Assembly (NCBI GenBank): GCA_963798505.1
Contig: CAWCTX010000005.1
Location: forward strand, 620,001-684,000
Reading direction: 5' to 3'
Length of the DNA stretch: 64,000 nt
From: CAVWSM01 sp963798505
GTDB taxonomy: Bacteria; Actinomycetota; Actinomycetes; Jiangellales; Jiangellaceae
The notes under the pieces are model-generated. The model saw nothing but the letters and a program-made list of their open reading frames with translations. It had not been told where the DNA came from and did not search any database. Made by a program: the position numbers and the translations under genes. Numbering within the stretch: position 1 is the stretch's first letter; every line of letters starts with the position of its first letter. Shown here in pieces: positions 40,921 to 52,519 of this stretch.

Positions 40921-41700
40921 ATGGCCCGCACACCGTTGATCGCCGGTAACTGGAAGCTCAACCTCAACCACCTCGAGGCGATCCAACTGGTCCAGAAGCT
41001 CGCCTTCTCGCTGACCGACAACGACCTCACGGCGGTCGAGGTAGCGGTGCTCCCGCCGTTCACCGACATCCGCTCGGTGCAGACGCTGATCGACGGCGAC
41101 AAGCTGGAGCTCAAGTACGGCTCGCAGGACATCTCCGAGCATGACGGCGGCGCCTACACCGGCGAGATCTCCGGGCTGATGCTCGCCAAGCTCGGATGCA
41201 GCTACGCAACCGTCGGTCACTCCGAGCGACGCCAGTACCACCACGAGGACGACGCCCTGGCCAACCGCAAGGTGCAGGCCGCCCTGCGGCACGGCCTCGT
41301 ACCCATCCTGTGCATCGGCGAGTTGCTGCCGATCCGGCAGGAGGGGCGGCACATCGAGCACACCCTCGCCCAGCTCGACGGCGGGCTGGCCGGCCTGACG
41401 GAGGACCAGGTACGGCGCGTGGTGATCGCCTACGAGCCCGTCTGGGCCATCGGCACCGGCGAGGTGGCGACGCCTGAGGATGCCCAGGAGATGGCGGCGG
41501 CGATCCGCGCCCGGGTGGAGGAGCGCTACGGGTCGGACGTGGCCGGGTCCGTGCGCATCCTCTACGGCGGGTCGGTCAAGGCGTCCAACGCTCCGGGGAT
41601 CATGACCCAGCCAGACGTCGACGGCGGCCTGGTCGGCGGCGCCAGCCTCGACGCGGAGGAATTCGTGGGAATCTGCCGCTTCGGCAAGGCTGGCACGTAG
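40921..41700 (+). CDS. tpiA: Triosephosphate isomerase
   Basis: TIM-barrel enzyme of 259 residues interconverting dihydroxyacetone phosphate and glyceraldehyde-3-phosphate. It has the N-terminal ARTPLIAGNWKLNLNHLEA with catalytic Lys, VGHSERRQYHHEDD with catalytic His, AYEPVWAIGTGEVATPE with catalytic Glu, and the phosphate-binding LYGGSVKASN. ATG 40921 gives the family N-terminus; GTG 40912 is in frame nine bases earlier. It lies 40 bases after pgk. Confidence 0.96.
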   Translation: MARTPLIAGNWKLNLNHLEAIQLVQKLAFSLTDNDLTAVEVAVLPPFTDIRSVQTLIDGDKLELKYGSQDISEHDGGAYTGEISGLMLAKLGCSYATVGHSERRQYHHEDDALANRKVQAALRHGLVPILCIGELLPIRQEGRHIEHTLAQLDGGLAGLTEDQVRRVVIAYEPVWAIGTGEVATPEDAQEMAAAIRARVEERYGSDVAGSVRILYGGSVKASNAPGIMTQPDVDGGLVGGASLDAEEFVGICRFGKAGT

Positions 41701-41796
41701 GGTCGTTTCGGTCCAGCGGCTCGGAGCACGTACCCTTGTGGAGTTCGTGCGTCGGGCGCCTGGATAGCGCGCTGGACGCGACCGAGAAGGAGCATC

Positions 41797-42030
41797 GTGG
41801 AACTCGTCCTGCAGATCGTGCTCGCGTTGACGAGCGTGCTGCTGATCGTCCTGGTGCTGCTGCACAAGGGCAAGGGTGGCGGCCTCTCCGACATGTTCGG
41901 TGGAGGCCTCACGTCGTCCGTGGGTGGCTCCTCGGTTGCCGAGCGCAACCTCGACCGCATCACCATCGGCATCATCATCGTCTGGTCGGCGTGCATCGTC
42001 GCCCTGGGGCTGCTCACCAAGATCAACTGA
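41797..42030 (+). CDS. secG: Preprotein translocase subunit SecG
   Basis: A 77-residue membrane protein of the Sec translocon with two hydrophobic segments (LVLQIVLALTSVLLIVLVLL and IGIIIVWSACIVALGLL) joined by the conserved Gly-rich loop GKGGGLSDMFGG. GTG 41797 follows AGAAGGAG. This position downstream of tpiA is standard in actinobacteria. A possible -10 box TACCCT lies at 41731-41736. Confidence 0.93.
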   Translation: MELVLQIVLALTSVLLIVLVLLHKGKGGGLSDMFGGGLTSSVGGSSVAERNLDRITIGIIIVWSACIVALGLLTKIN

Positions 42031-42070
42031 GCGAACCGTCCCGCTCGTTCTTTCAGGAGGAGTTGCGTAC

Positions 42071-42415
42071 GTGGCCAGTGGCAACGCGATTCGTGGCAGC
42101 CGGGTGGGCGCCGGACCTATGGGGGAGTCCGAGCGAGGTGAGGCCGCTCCGCGCATCACCGTCCGGTTCTACTGCGCTCGGGGGCACGTGACCGAGCCGA
42201 GCTTTGCGCACGACGCGCCGATCCCTGACGAGTGGGACTGTCCGCGCTGCGGGCTGCCGGCCAGCCAGGACTCCGACAATCCACCGCCGGCGCCGAAGAA
42301 CGAGCCCTACAAGACGCACCTGGCCTACGTGAAAGAGCGGCGCAGCGACGCCGACGGCGCGGCCATCCTCGACGAAGCCCTCGAGAGCCTGCGCAAGTTC
42401 CGCGGCGAGGACTGA
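42071..42415 (+). CDS. rbpA: RNA polymerase-binding protein RbpA
   Basis: Actinobacteria-specific RNA polymerase activator that helps the main sigma factor open promoters. It has 114 residues and starts ASGNAIRGSRVGAGPMGE. The zinc-like/Tudor-type core has FYCARGHVTEPSFA and WDCPRCGLPASQD with the metal-ligand Cys and His set, followed by the sigma-interaction helix SLRKFRGED. GTG 42071 has AGGAGG ten bases ahead at 42055-42060. It is a good lineage marker for this window. Confidence 0.95.
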   Translation: MASGNAIRGSRVGAGPMGESERGEAAPRITVRFYCARGHVTEPSFAHDAPIPDEWDCPRCGLPASQDSDNPPPAPKNEPYKTHLAYVKERRSDADGAAILDEALESLRKFRGED

Positions 42416-42438
42416 GCGCAGGGCGACGCGGGGCGCGG

Positions 42439-42495
42439 GTTGTCAGAACGGCAGAACGCCTGACCTGCACAATCACGCCCGGCCGTTCTGACAAC
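42439..42495. repeat. 14-base perfect inverted repeat between rbpA and pgl
   Basis: GTTGTCAGAACGGC (42439-42452) is repeated inverted at 42482-42495 with 29 bases between. It lies in the 111-base gap between convergent genes. It may act as a bidirectional terminator, but the long loop and lack of T-runs also suit a small dispersed palindromic element. Confidence 0.6.
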
Positions 42496-42526
42496 TTGTG
42501 ATGCCGCCACGCGCCCCGGGCGAGCG

Positions 42527-43303
42527 TCAGGGAGACGCGATCCGCTCCAAGCCAGGCGGCAGCTGGCTCGCCGCAGCGCGGTCGAGCAGCCACAGGGTGC
42601 GCTGCCGGCCGTAGGCGCCGGCCGCTGGCACCTGCCGCTCGCCGGCACCGCCCAACGCCATCCGCGCAGCAGGGGCCTTGTCGGCGCCAGCCACCACGAG
42701 CCAGACCTCGGTGGCCGCCCGGATCGACGGAAACGTGAGCGAGATGCGCGTCGGCGGGGGCTTCGGGGCGCCGTGGACGGCGACGACCGGTCGCTCGTCG
42801 TAGAGGCCGGGCTGCCCCGGGAACAGTGAGGCGACGTGCCCATCGGGGCCCATGCCGAGCATGAGCACGTCGAACCGCGGCACCGGCCCGTGATCCTCCG
42901 GGCGTGTCGCCGCCGCCAGCGTCGCCGCGTAGCGGGCGGCCGCCGCTTCCGGATCGTCGCCGTCGGGGCTGTCGGACGGCGGCATCGGATGGACCCTGCC
43001 AGGATCGACCGGCACGTTGTCGAGCAGGGCCGCCCGGGCCTGCGTCTCGTTGCGGTCGGCGTGGCCCGACGGCAGGAACCGCTCGTCGCCCCACCACACA
43101 TCGAGCTGGTCCCAGTCGACCGCGTCGCGGGCGGGGGAGCCGGCCACCGCGCTGAGCACCGCGGACCCCATGCCGCCCCCGGTGAGGACGACGGAGGCCA
43201 TCCCGCGGGCGGCCTGCGCATCGACCACTCTGGTGATCAACCGGGCGGCCACCGCGTCGGCCAGCAGCTCCGGTGTGGCGTGGATGACGACCTCGGCGGT
43301 CAC
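42527..43303 (-). CDS. pgl: 6-phosphogluconolactonase
   Basis: Pentose-phosphate enzyme of 258 residues hydrolysing 6-phosphogluconolactone (DevB/SOL type). It has VVLTGGGMGSAVLSAVAG near the N-terminus, VWWGDERFLPSGHADRNE, DVLMLGMGPDGHVASLFPG and VSLTFPSI-type RISLTFPSIRAATEVWLVVAG. Its start overlaps the opcA stop by four bases, and it closes the tkt-tal-pgi-zwf-opcA-pgl operon. Confidence 0.94.
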   Translation of the reverse strand: MTAEVVIHATPELLADAVAARLITRVVDAQAARGMASVVLTGGGMGSAVLSAVAGSPARDAVDWDQLDVWWGDERFLPSGHADRNETQARAALLDNVPVDPGRVHPMPPSDSPDGDDPEAAAARYAATLAAATRPEDHGPVPRFDVLMLGMGPDGHVASLFPGQPGLYDERPVVAVHGAPKPPPTRISLTFPSIRAATEVWLVVAGADKAPAARMALGGAGERQVPAAGAYGRQRTLWLLDRAAASQLPPGLERIASP

Positions 43304-44310
43304 CCCGCGGCTGCCTTCACTGCGCCCTTGCGCGGCGCGCCCGTGCGGGCACGAGCCGTCCGTCGGGCCCGGGCCGCCTTCGCCTTCTCGGCTTGGGCGG
43401 CGAGTCGGACCAGGCCCTTGGTCAAGACCTCGCCGTAGATCTCGTCAGGGTCGAGCCGGCGCAGCTCCTCGGCCAGGCATTCCCGGTCGAGCCGTCGGGG
43501 CAGGGCCACGATGCGCTCGGGTCGGTCCGGTGTGCTCAGCAGGGCCACCTCCTCGTCGGGGGCGCGGTCGAGGACGATGGAGCCGTGCCGCAGGTCGAGT
43601 CGCGCCTGGGCGATTCCCTCCACCTTGCGGGACACCAGATCGACGGGGCAGCGCAGCGCCTGCGCGAACCACGCGGCTAGCAGGTCGGCGCTGGGACTGC
43701 CGGCACTGCCGACGACAGATGCCGAGACCACGCGCTGGTCCAGCTCCTGGTCGAGCGCGGCCGCGATGATGGCCCGCCAGTGGGTGATCCTCGACCAGGC
43801 GAGGTCGGTGTCGCCCGGGCGATAGCCCGATCGGCACAGCTGCAGCGAGTTGTTGGGGCGACGCGTTGCCGCGGAGTCGGTGATCCGGCGCTGGGCCAGT
43901 CGTCCCACGAGGTCCTCCGCGGGGACGGGTGGCGCCTCGCGTGGCCACCAGGCCACGACCGGGGTGTCCGGCAGCAGCAGCGGCATGATCATGGACGCGG
44001 GGTGGTCGACCAGCTCGCCGGAGGTGTTGAGCACTATCACGTCGCTGGCCCCGGCGTCACCGCCCACCCGGATCTGCGCGTCGAGGCGCGGCGCCCCGCG
44101 TCGCCCGTGGGCGACGACGACGATCACCCGGCATGGGTGCTCATAGCTGGCGTGGTTGGCGTCATCGATGGCCGCCTCCGCGTGCGCCTGCTCGACAACG
44201 ACGACGAGGGTGAGCACGCGGCCGAGCGCGACTGCGCCGTGCTTTTCGCGAAGGTCGACCATGGCCTTGCCGACCGTGTTGCTGTTGGTGTCGGGCAGGT
44301 CGATGATCAC
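43300..44310 (-). CDS. opcA: Glucose-6-phosphate dehydrogenase assembly/activator protein OpcA
   Basis: A 336-residue OpcA-family protein, an effector of Zwf in cyanobacteria and actinobacteria. It starts VIIDLPDTNSNTVGKAMVDL and contains PCRVIVVVAHG, RVGGDAGASDVIVLNTSGEL and LPDTPVVAWWP. GTG 44310 has an ideal GGAGGA just ahead and overlaps the zwf stop by four bases, so the two proteins are made together. The C-terminus is Lys/Arg/Ala-rich (AQAEKAKAARARRTARARTG), an unusually basic tail whose role is unknown. Confidence 0.93.
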   Translation of the reverse strand: MIIDLPDTNSNTVGKAMVDLREKHGAVALGRVLTLVVVVEQAHAEAAIDDANHASYEHPCRVIVVVAHGRRGAPRLDAQIRVGGDAGASDVIVLNTSGELVDHPASMIMPLLLPDTPVVAWWPREAPPVPAEDLVGRLAQRRITDSAATRRPNNSLQLCRSGYRPGDTDLAWSRITHWRAIIAAALDQELDQRVVSASVVGSAGSPSADLLAAWFAQALRCPVDLVSRKVEGIAQARLDLRHGSIVLDRAPDEEVALLSTPDRPERIVALPRRLDRECLAEELRRLDPDEIYGEVLTKGLVRLAAQAEKAKAARARRTARARTGAPRKGAVKAAAG

Positions 44311-45830
44311 GGTCTCCTCCAGGTCCGGCCGTCTCGCGCGAGCATCGCGTCCGCGGAGGGCGGCCCCCATGAACCAGACTTGTACGGCTCCGGCTTGCCG
44401 CGCTTGGCCCAGTAGTCCTCGATGGGGTCGAGGATCGTCCAGCCGAGCTCGACCTCCTTGTGCCGCGGGAACAGCGGCGGGTCACCCAACAGCACGTCGA
44501 GAATCAGCCGCTCATAGGCCTCCGGAGAGGCCTCGGTGAACGCCGTGCCATAGCCGAAGTCCATCGTCACGTCCCGCACCTCCATCGCCGTGCCCGGAAC
44601 CTTGGCCCCGAACCGGATCGACGCCCCCTCGTCGGGCTGGACGCGGATGACTAACGCGTTCTCGCCGAGCTCCTCGGTGGCCGTGCTCTCGAACGGCAGG
44701 TGTGGCGCTCTCTTGAAGACGACGGCGACCTCGGTGACCCGGCGGCCGAGACGCTTGCCGGCGCGCAGATAGAACGGCACCCCTGCCCAGCGCCTGGTGT
44801 CGACATCGAGCCGCAGCGCCGCGTAGGTCTCAGTTGTCGAGGTCGACGGGATGCCTTCCTCCTCCAGATAGCCGACGACGCGCTGGCCGCCCTGCCAACC
44901 GCCGACGTATTGACCGCGTGCGGTCTCGCGCGACAGGTCACGTGGCAGCCGTACGGCGGACAGGATCTTCTCTTTCTCGGTGCGCAGCGACTCGGCGTCG
45001 AACGAGAGCGGCTCCTCCATCGCCACGAGCGCGAGCAGCTGCAGCAGATGGTTCTGGATGACGTCACGGGCCGCGCCGATGCCGTCGTAGTAGCCCGCGC
45101 GTCCACCGACGCCGATGTCCTCGGCCATCGTGAACTGGACGTGGTCGACGAAGTTGGCGTTCCAGATCGGCTCGAAGAGCTGGTTGGCGAACCGGAGGGC
45201 CAGGATGTTCTGCACCGTCTCCTTGCCGAGGTAATGGTCGATGCGGAAGATCGCATCCTGGGGAAAGATCTCCTCGACCACGTCGTTGAGCTCGCGAGCG
45301 CTCTTGAGGTCATGGCCGAACGGCTTCTCGATGACTACGCGCCGCCATCCGTGTTCCGGCGGCTCCGCGAGTCCCGAGCGGGCCAGCTGCTTGCACACGA
45401 CCGGGAAGATCTTGGGTGGGATCGACAGGTAGAACGCCAAGTTGCCTTGCGTGCCGCGGTCGCGCTCGAGCTCGTCGGTGACCTTGACCAGGTGGTCGAA
45501 CGCGTTGTCGTCGTCGACGTCACCCTGTACGAAACGGAAGCCACCCGAGATCTGCCGCCAGGTCGCCTCCCGGAACGGCGTGCGAGCGAACTGCTTGACG
45601 GAGTCGTGGACGATCTGCATGAAGTCCTGGTCGGCCCAGTCGCGACGGGCGAAGCCGACGAGCGAGAAGCCAGGCGGCAGCAGGCCGCGGTTGGACAGGT
45701 CGTAGACCGCCGGCATGAGCTTCTTGCGGGCTAGGTCGCCGGTGACGCCGAAGATCACGACCCCGCAGGGGCCGGCGATCCTGGGGAGGCGCTTGTCGCG
45801 GGGGTCGCGCAGCGGGTTGCGGCCACTCAT
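44307..45830 (-). CDS. zwf: Glucose-6-phosphate dehydrogenase
   Basis: First enzyme of the oxidative pentose-phosphate pathway, 507 residues. The nucleotide-binding motif is GVVIFGVTGDLARKKLMPAV, the active-site signature is RIDHYLGKETVQNI with the substrate Lys, and EKPFGHDLKSARELN and YYDGIGAARDVIQNHLLQLL follow. ATG 45830 overlaps the pgi stop (ATGA). The NADP preference is assumed from the family. Confidence 0.97.
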   Translation of the reverse strand: MSGRNPLRDPRDKRLPRIAGPCGVVIFGVTGDLARKKLMPAVYDLSNRGLLPPGFSLVGFARRDWADQDFMQIVHDSVKQFARTPFREATWRQISGGFRFVQGDVDDDNAFDHLVKVTDELERDRGTQGNLAFYLSIPPKIFPVVCKQLARSGLAEPPEHGWRRVVIEKPFGHDLKSARELNDVVEEIFPQDAIFRIDHYLGKETVQNILALRFANQLFEPIWNANFVDHVQFTMAEDIGVGGRAGYYDGIGAARDVIQNHLLQLLALVAMEEPLSFDAESLRTEKEKILSAVRLPRDLSRETARGQYVGGWQGGQRVVGYLEEEGIPSTSTTETYAALRLDVDTRRWAGVPFYLRAGKRLGRRVTEVAVVFKRAPHLPFESTATEELGENALVIRVQPDEGASIRFGAKVPGTAMEVRDVTMDFGYGTAFTEASPEAYERLILDVLLGDPPLFPRHKEVELGWTILDPIEDYWAKRGKPEPYKSGSWGPPSADAMLARDGRTWRRP

Positions 45831-47445
45831 CCCCGGCCGCCGACCGCGCTCAGCAGCTGGGTGATGCCGGCGGCCCGGTCGGTCAGGTGCAGGCGAAGGA
45901 CCGGCCGTCCGTGATCGGCCAGGACCTGCGCGTCACCCGTCGCCTGGGCGGCGATGAGCTCGCCGAAGGTGTAGGGCCGGTCGGGCACTGCGAGGTCCTC
46001 CGGGCTGGACCCGGTGACCTGGAGGAACACGCCGCTGGGCTGGGCCGCCCTTGTGGAACTGGCCCGTCGAGTGCAGGAACCGCGGACCCCAGCCGAACGT
46101 CACGGGCCGCTCCGTGGTCTTGGCCAGGGGCTGTCGTACGGCGGCCAGGGCCGCGTCGGCCTCCCGGTCGAGGTAGGCCATGACGGCCAGGTAGCCACGC
46201 GGCTCCAGCCGACCGAGCAGTGCCTGCAGCGCACCCTCGAGCGGTGTCGACCCCGTCGAGCAGGCCCGGTGTGCCGCGAACCTCGATGGCACCATCGACG
46301 AACGCGGCCGCCTCCGGTGCGGGACGCGCGTCGAGAAGTCCACGGGCTGCCACCTTGGCACTCTCGACGTCGGGCTGGTCGAACGGGTTGATGCCCAGCA
46401 GCCAGCTGGCGACGGCGGTCGCGTACTCCCAGAGCAGGAGCTGCGCACCAAGCGCGCCGCCGACGTCGACCGCCGGACCCTCGGTCGCGTCGTCGGCCGG
46501 CTCCTCGTCGTCGGGGCCCACCAGCCGTACGGGGAGCACGTCGTCTGCGGGCCATTGGATCTCCGGGGCGTCGAGACCCTCGACCGCGACCGGCAGCAGT
46601 CCGCTGCCCTGCTTGCCCGTCGACTCGGCCACGAGCTGCTCGGCCCAGTCGGGGAAGCCGGCGATGCCCGAGCCGGCGTCGGCGATCGCGATCTTGTCGC
46701 GCAGCGGCTCGGTGCCGCCGAGGGCGGCACCGAGGATGAGCGCGGGGTTGTCGTCGGAGTCCTCGGCAAACAGGTCGCCGAGCGCCTCGGCGTCGTCAAG
46801 GAGGCCGGCGATGTCGGCACCGGCCAGGCCGCTGGGGACGAGGCCGAACGCTGACAGCGCGGAGTAGCGTCCGCCCACCTCGGGGTCGGCGAGGAACACC
46901 TTGCGGTAGCCCGCCGCGGTGGCCAGGTCGGCAAGCCCCGAACCGGGGTCGGTGACGACGACGATGCGTGATGGCCCGTCGATGCCGGCCGCCTCGAAGG
47001 CGGCCAGGAACGCGCGCCGCTGGCTGTCGGTCTCGACAGTCCCGCCGCTCTTGCTGGAGACCACCACGACGGTGCGGTCCAGCCCCTCGCTCACCGCGCG
47101 CCGCACCGCTTGCGGGTCGGTGGTATCGAGCACGGTGAGCTCGACACCGGCGGTCCGGGTGATCACCTCGGGAGCCAGCGACGATCCGCCCATCCCGCAG
47201 AGCACCACGCGGTCGAGGCCCTCGGCGCGCAAGTCGGCTTGAAGGGCCTCGATCTCGGCCAGCAGCGGTCGGGACGTCACCGGCAGGTCCACCCAGCCGA
47301 GCCTGATCGACGCCTCCGGCTCGGCCTCAGGACCCCACAACGTCGCATCCCGGGCGGCGATGCCCGAGGCGATCTTGTGCTCCACAAGCCGGGCCCGCAC
47401 GTCGTCGAACGACGGGCCAATGACCGAGATGCGCAGGTCGCTCAC
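45827..47445 (-). CDS. pgi: Glucose-6-phosphate isomerase (two one-base frameshifts)
   Basis: Interconverts glucose-6-P and fructose-6-P, linking glycolysis to this pentose-phosphate operon; about 538 residues when repaired. The first frame covers most of the protein: VVLCGMGGSSLAPEVITRTA, VVVVSSKSGGTVETDSQRRA and WLLGINPFDQPDVESAK. It fails after LLDGVD: removing one base at 46242 restores TLEGALQALLGRLEP. The second frame runs to STGQFHKGGPAQ, and another one-base change near 46031-46034 leads into VFLQVTGSSPEDLAVPDRPY. GTG 47445 overlaps the tal stop, and its own stop overlaps zwf. Two lesions in one housekeeping gene with flawless neighbours argue for sequence error. Confidence 0.88.
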
Positions 47446-48560
47446 TGGGCGGCCTCCAGGGTCGCGTCCACGGAGCTGGTCAAGTCGTTCCACGCGGTCT
47501 CGAACTTCTCCAGCCCCTCGTCCTCGAGGACCCGGGTGACGTCGGCGATGTCGATGCCGAGACCCGCGAGGGCCGACATGACCTGCCGCGCGTCGTCGTA
47601 GAAGGGGCGCACCGTGTCGCCGGTGATCTCGCCGTGGTCGGCCACCGCGTCGAGCGTTGCCTCCGGCATGGTGTTGACGACACCGGCGGTGACGAGCTCG
47701 GTGACGTAGAGCGTGTCGGAATAGTCGGGGTTCTTGGTACCGGTCGAGGCCCAGAGCGGACGCTGCCGAGCGGCGCCGGCGGCTTCCAGCCGTTGCCAGC
47801 GGTCTGTCGCGACGAACTCCTCGAACGCCTGGAAGGCAAGTCGCGCGTTGGCGACCGCGGCCTTGCCGCGCAGCGCAGCTGCCTCGTCGGTGCCGATGGC
47901 GTCGAGCCGCTTGTCCACCTCGGTGTCGACCCGGCTGACGAAGAACGACGCGACGGATGCGATGGTCTCGACTGGCTCACCACGCTGCTGCCGCTGCTCC
48001 AACCCCGAGGCGAAGGCGTCCATCACCGCCCGGTAGCGCTCGATCGAGAAGATCAGCGTGATGTTGATGTTGATGCCGTTGGCAATGCCGTCAGCAATAG
48101 CCGGCAGCCCTTCGACTGTCGCAGGAATCTTGATGTAGAGGTTGGGCCGGTCGACCTCGGCCCACAGCGCCCGCGTCTCCGCGATCGTGCGGTCGGTGTC
48201 GCGGGCGAGCCGCGGGTCGACTTCGATCGACACCCGGCCGTCGAGCCCGGCGGTGCGCTCGAAGACGGGCTTGAGCACGTCGCAGGCGTCGCGGACGTCG
48301 TCGGTGGTCATCTCGCGGATCGCTGTCGCGGCGTCGGCGCCGGCCCGGTGCAGGTCCTTGAGCTGCTGGTCGTAGTCGCTGCTCTTGGTGATCGCCGTCT
48401 GGAAGATCGTGGGGTTGCTGGTGATGCCGACGACCTCCTTCTCGGCAACGAGCTGCGCGAGGTTGCCGGTGCGCAGCCGCTCGCGAGAGAGGTCGTCGAG
48501 CCAGATCGCCACGCCCTGCTCGGACAGCCGGCGCAGCGGGTTGGTCGTCGCTTCGGTCAT
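47442..48560 (-). CDS. tal: Transaldolase
   Basis: Non-oxidative pentose-phosphate enzyme of 372 residues, actinobacterial/cyanobacterial long type. It has GVAIWLDDLSRERLRTGNL and GITSNPTIFQTAI at the start. The Schiff-base Lys is in NLYIKIPATVEGLPAI, and VASFFVSRVDTEVDKRLDAI and TGTKNPDYSDTLYV follow. ATG 48560 (MTEATTNPLRRL) has GGAGGACC ahead. It lies 40 bases after tkt. Confidence 0.96.
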   Translation of the reverse strand: MTEATTNPLRRLSEQGVAIWLDDLSRERLRTGNLAQLVAEKEVVGITSNPTIFQTAITKSSDYDQQLKDLHRAGADAATAIREMTTDDVRDACDVLKPVFERTAGLDGRVSIEVDPRLARDTDRTIAETRALWAEVDRPNLYIKIPATVEGLPAIADGIANGININITLIFSIERYRAVMDAFASGLEQRQQRGEPVETIASVASFFVSRVDTEVDKRLDAIGTDEAAALRGKAAVANARLAFQAFEEFVATDRWQRLEAAGAARQRPLWASTGTKNPDYSDTLYVTELVTAGVVNTMPEATLDAVADHGEITGDTVRPFYDDARQVMSALAGLGIDIADVTRVLEDEGLEKFETAWNDLTSSVDATLEAAQ

Positions 48561-48600
48561 GAGTGGTCCTCCTGGTGGGGGAGGCGTGGACGAACGGACG

Positions 48601-50710
<2,110 letters not shown>

Positions 50711-50898
50711 CGAACCGGCTCCTCTCGAGCGGGAGATCCCGCGCCTCCGCGCGCGGAGGCGGCATAGGGGCAAGACGCCGTCGAGCCTACTAGGGGCACG
50801 GACACAACTCGCGGCCACCGTCGCGCGGGCGATGTCTAGACTGCCGCCCGTACGTGCGGGCGTTTGCGTCCGCGTCCCGACATGCTTCGAGGTTCTCC

Positions 50899-51852
50899 GT
50901 GACGGCCGTCGACCCGCGCCCGGCAGCGGACCGACGCACGCTCACGACGCCACCCCGGCCCGCACGCGGCGGCGACCGGCGTGCCCGCGTACAGGCCTAT
51001 GTCGCGCTCACCAAACCGCGCATCATCGAGCTGTTGCTCGTCACCGCGGTCCCGACGATGGTCCTCGCCGCCAGGGGCATCCCCAACCTTTGGACCGTCC
51101 TGGTCGTCGTCGTCGGCGGTGCGCTCGCGGCGGGCAGCGCCAACGCCCTCAACTGCTGGTTCGACCGCGACATCGACCAGCTGATGAACCGCACGGCCAA
51201 TCGCCCGCTGCCTCGCCACACCGTGACACCCAACGCGGCGCTCGTCTTCGGTCTCGGCATCGGCGTGCTGTCGGTGGCGCTCATGGCCGCGGCAACAAAC
51301 CTGCTCGCGGCGGGCCTCACCCTCGGGGCCATCGTCTACTACGCCGTCGTCTACACGATGTGGCTGAAGCGGCACACCAAGCACAACACCGTGCTGGGCG
51401 GCGTGTGCGGCGCGGCCCCGGTGCTGATCGGCTGGGCCGCGGTGACGGGGTCGCTCGCGCCGGCGCCATGGTTGCTGTTCCTGCTGATGTTCTGGTGGCA
51501 GCCGCCGCACTTCTGGGCACTGGCCCTCAAGTTCAAGGCCGACTACGCACGCGCGGGCGTGCCGATGCTCCCGGTGGTCGCCAGCGAGCGGCGCGTCGCC
51601 GCCGAGTGCATGGTCTACGCAAGCCTGACTGTGGCCACGTCACTAGTTGTCTGGCCGGTCGCCGACCTGGGCTGGATCTACGGGGCGGTGGCTATCGGCG
51701 CGGGTGCCTACTTCGTCTACGAGGCGTGGCTGCTCCTCACCCAGGCCCGCGCCGGCGCCCGCATCAAGGCGATGCGGCTCTTCCACGGCTCGATCACCTA
51801 TCTGACCGTGGTCTTCGTCGCGGTGGCGCTCGACCCGCTGCTGCTCGGCTGA
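50899..51852 (+). CDS. ctaB: Protoheme IX farnesyltransferase (heme O synthase)
   Basis: Membrane prenyltransferase of 317 residues that adds a farnesyl group to heme B, making heme O for cytochrome oxidase. The prenyltransferase motif NCWFDRDIDQLMNRTANRPL lies in the first loop and the second YARAGVPMLPVVASERRVA later. About nine hydrophobic segments are present, with WWQPPHFWALALKFKADYA conserved. GTG 50899 has GAGG ahead; the frame is open to 50854. It is divergent from tkt across a 188-base gap in which I see no clear promoter. ctaA, encoding the next enzyme, is 0.5 kb away on the other strand. Confidence 0.95.
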   Translation: MTAVDPRPAADRRTLTTPPRPARGGDRRARVQAYVALTKPRIIELLLVTAVPTMVLAARGIPNLWTVLVVVVGGALAAGSANALNCWFDRDIDQLMNRTANRPLPRHTVTPNAALVFGLGIGVLSVALMAAATNLLAAGLTLGAIVYYAVVYTMWLKRHTKHNTVLGGVCGAAPVLIGWAAVTGSLAPAPWLLFLLMFWWQPPHFWALALKFKADYARAGVPMLPVVASERRVAAECMVYASLTVATSLVVWPVADLGWIYGAVAIGAGAYFVYEAWLLLTQARAGARIKAMRLFHGSITYLTVVFVAVALDPLLLG

Positions 51853-51877
51853 GCCGCGCGCCCTAGGCTGCGCTGCC

Positions 51878-52519
51878 ATGTGGCGAGCGGAGTGGTGGCT
51901 TATCGGCGCAGGGATGGCCGGCCTGCTCGTCGCGCTCGTCTGGGGAATTGGCGACAGCGCGGACGCCGCGGTGGTGACGTTGGCCGTGCTCGCGCTCGTC
52001 GTTGCGGTGGCCGGCGTCGTCGCGTGGTGGTTCGAGGAGCGCGCGGCGGGTGGGCTGGCGATTCCCGACGAGCTGCATCCGCTGCCAGCTCCGCCTTGGT
52101 GGCTGCCCAGCACCGTGCTCGGCGTCCTCGTTCTGGTCGTGGGCCTGACCACTGAGGTGTGGCTGGTGGTCGTCGGCGCCATCATCGCCATCGCCGGCCT
52201 CGTCGGCGCCAGCCGCGCGGCCTTCGCCCCGCCGACCCCGCTCGACCGGCGGCTTATCCGCGCCGCCCGTGACGTGCAGCAGTCGAGCGGCGAAAGGTCG
52301 TACGGCTTCGTCACGTCGCTCGGCTCCGAGAGTGAGCGGCTCGTATTCCTGCGCGCCGACGGCACGGTCGCTGACCTCGTGCTGCCCCGGCCCGGCGCCG
52401 AACGCGCCGCCGAGCTCGCCGGCCTGCGCCTCGTCGACGCGGAAAGCCAAGAGGCGACGGCGCTACGTGCCGACCCTCCGCAGTGGCGCCGGATGGCCAA
52501 CCGCGTCGCCGGCTACTGA
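51878..52519 (+). CDS. Hypothetical membrane protein
   Basis: A 213-residue protein with two pairs of hydrophobic segments in the first 115 residues (AGMAGLLVALVWGIGDSADA, VVTLAVLALVVAVAGVVAW, LPSTVLGVLVLVVGLTTEVW and LVVVGAIIAIAGLVG). A soluble tail (about 120-213, LVFLRADGTVADLVLPRPGA) follows. I do not recognise the family. It lies 25 bases after ctaB on the same strand, so it is probably in the ctaB transcript. The 3' end of the ctaA frame runs antisense over its last third. Confidence 0.7.
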   Translation: MWRAEWWLIGAGMAGLLVALVWGIGDSADAAVVTLAVLALVVAVAGVVAWWFEERAAGGLAIPDELHPLPAPPWWLPSTVLGVLVLVVGLTTEVWLVVVGAIIAIAGLVGASRAAFAPPTPLDRRLIRAARDVQQSSGERSYGFVTSLGSESERLVFLRADGTVADLVLPRPGAERAAELAGLRLVDAESQEATALRADPPQWRRMANRVAGY

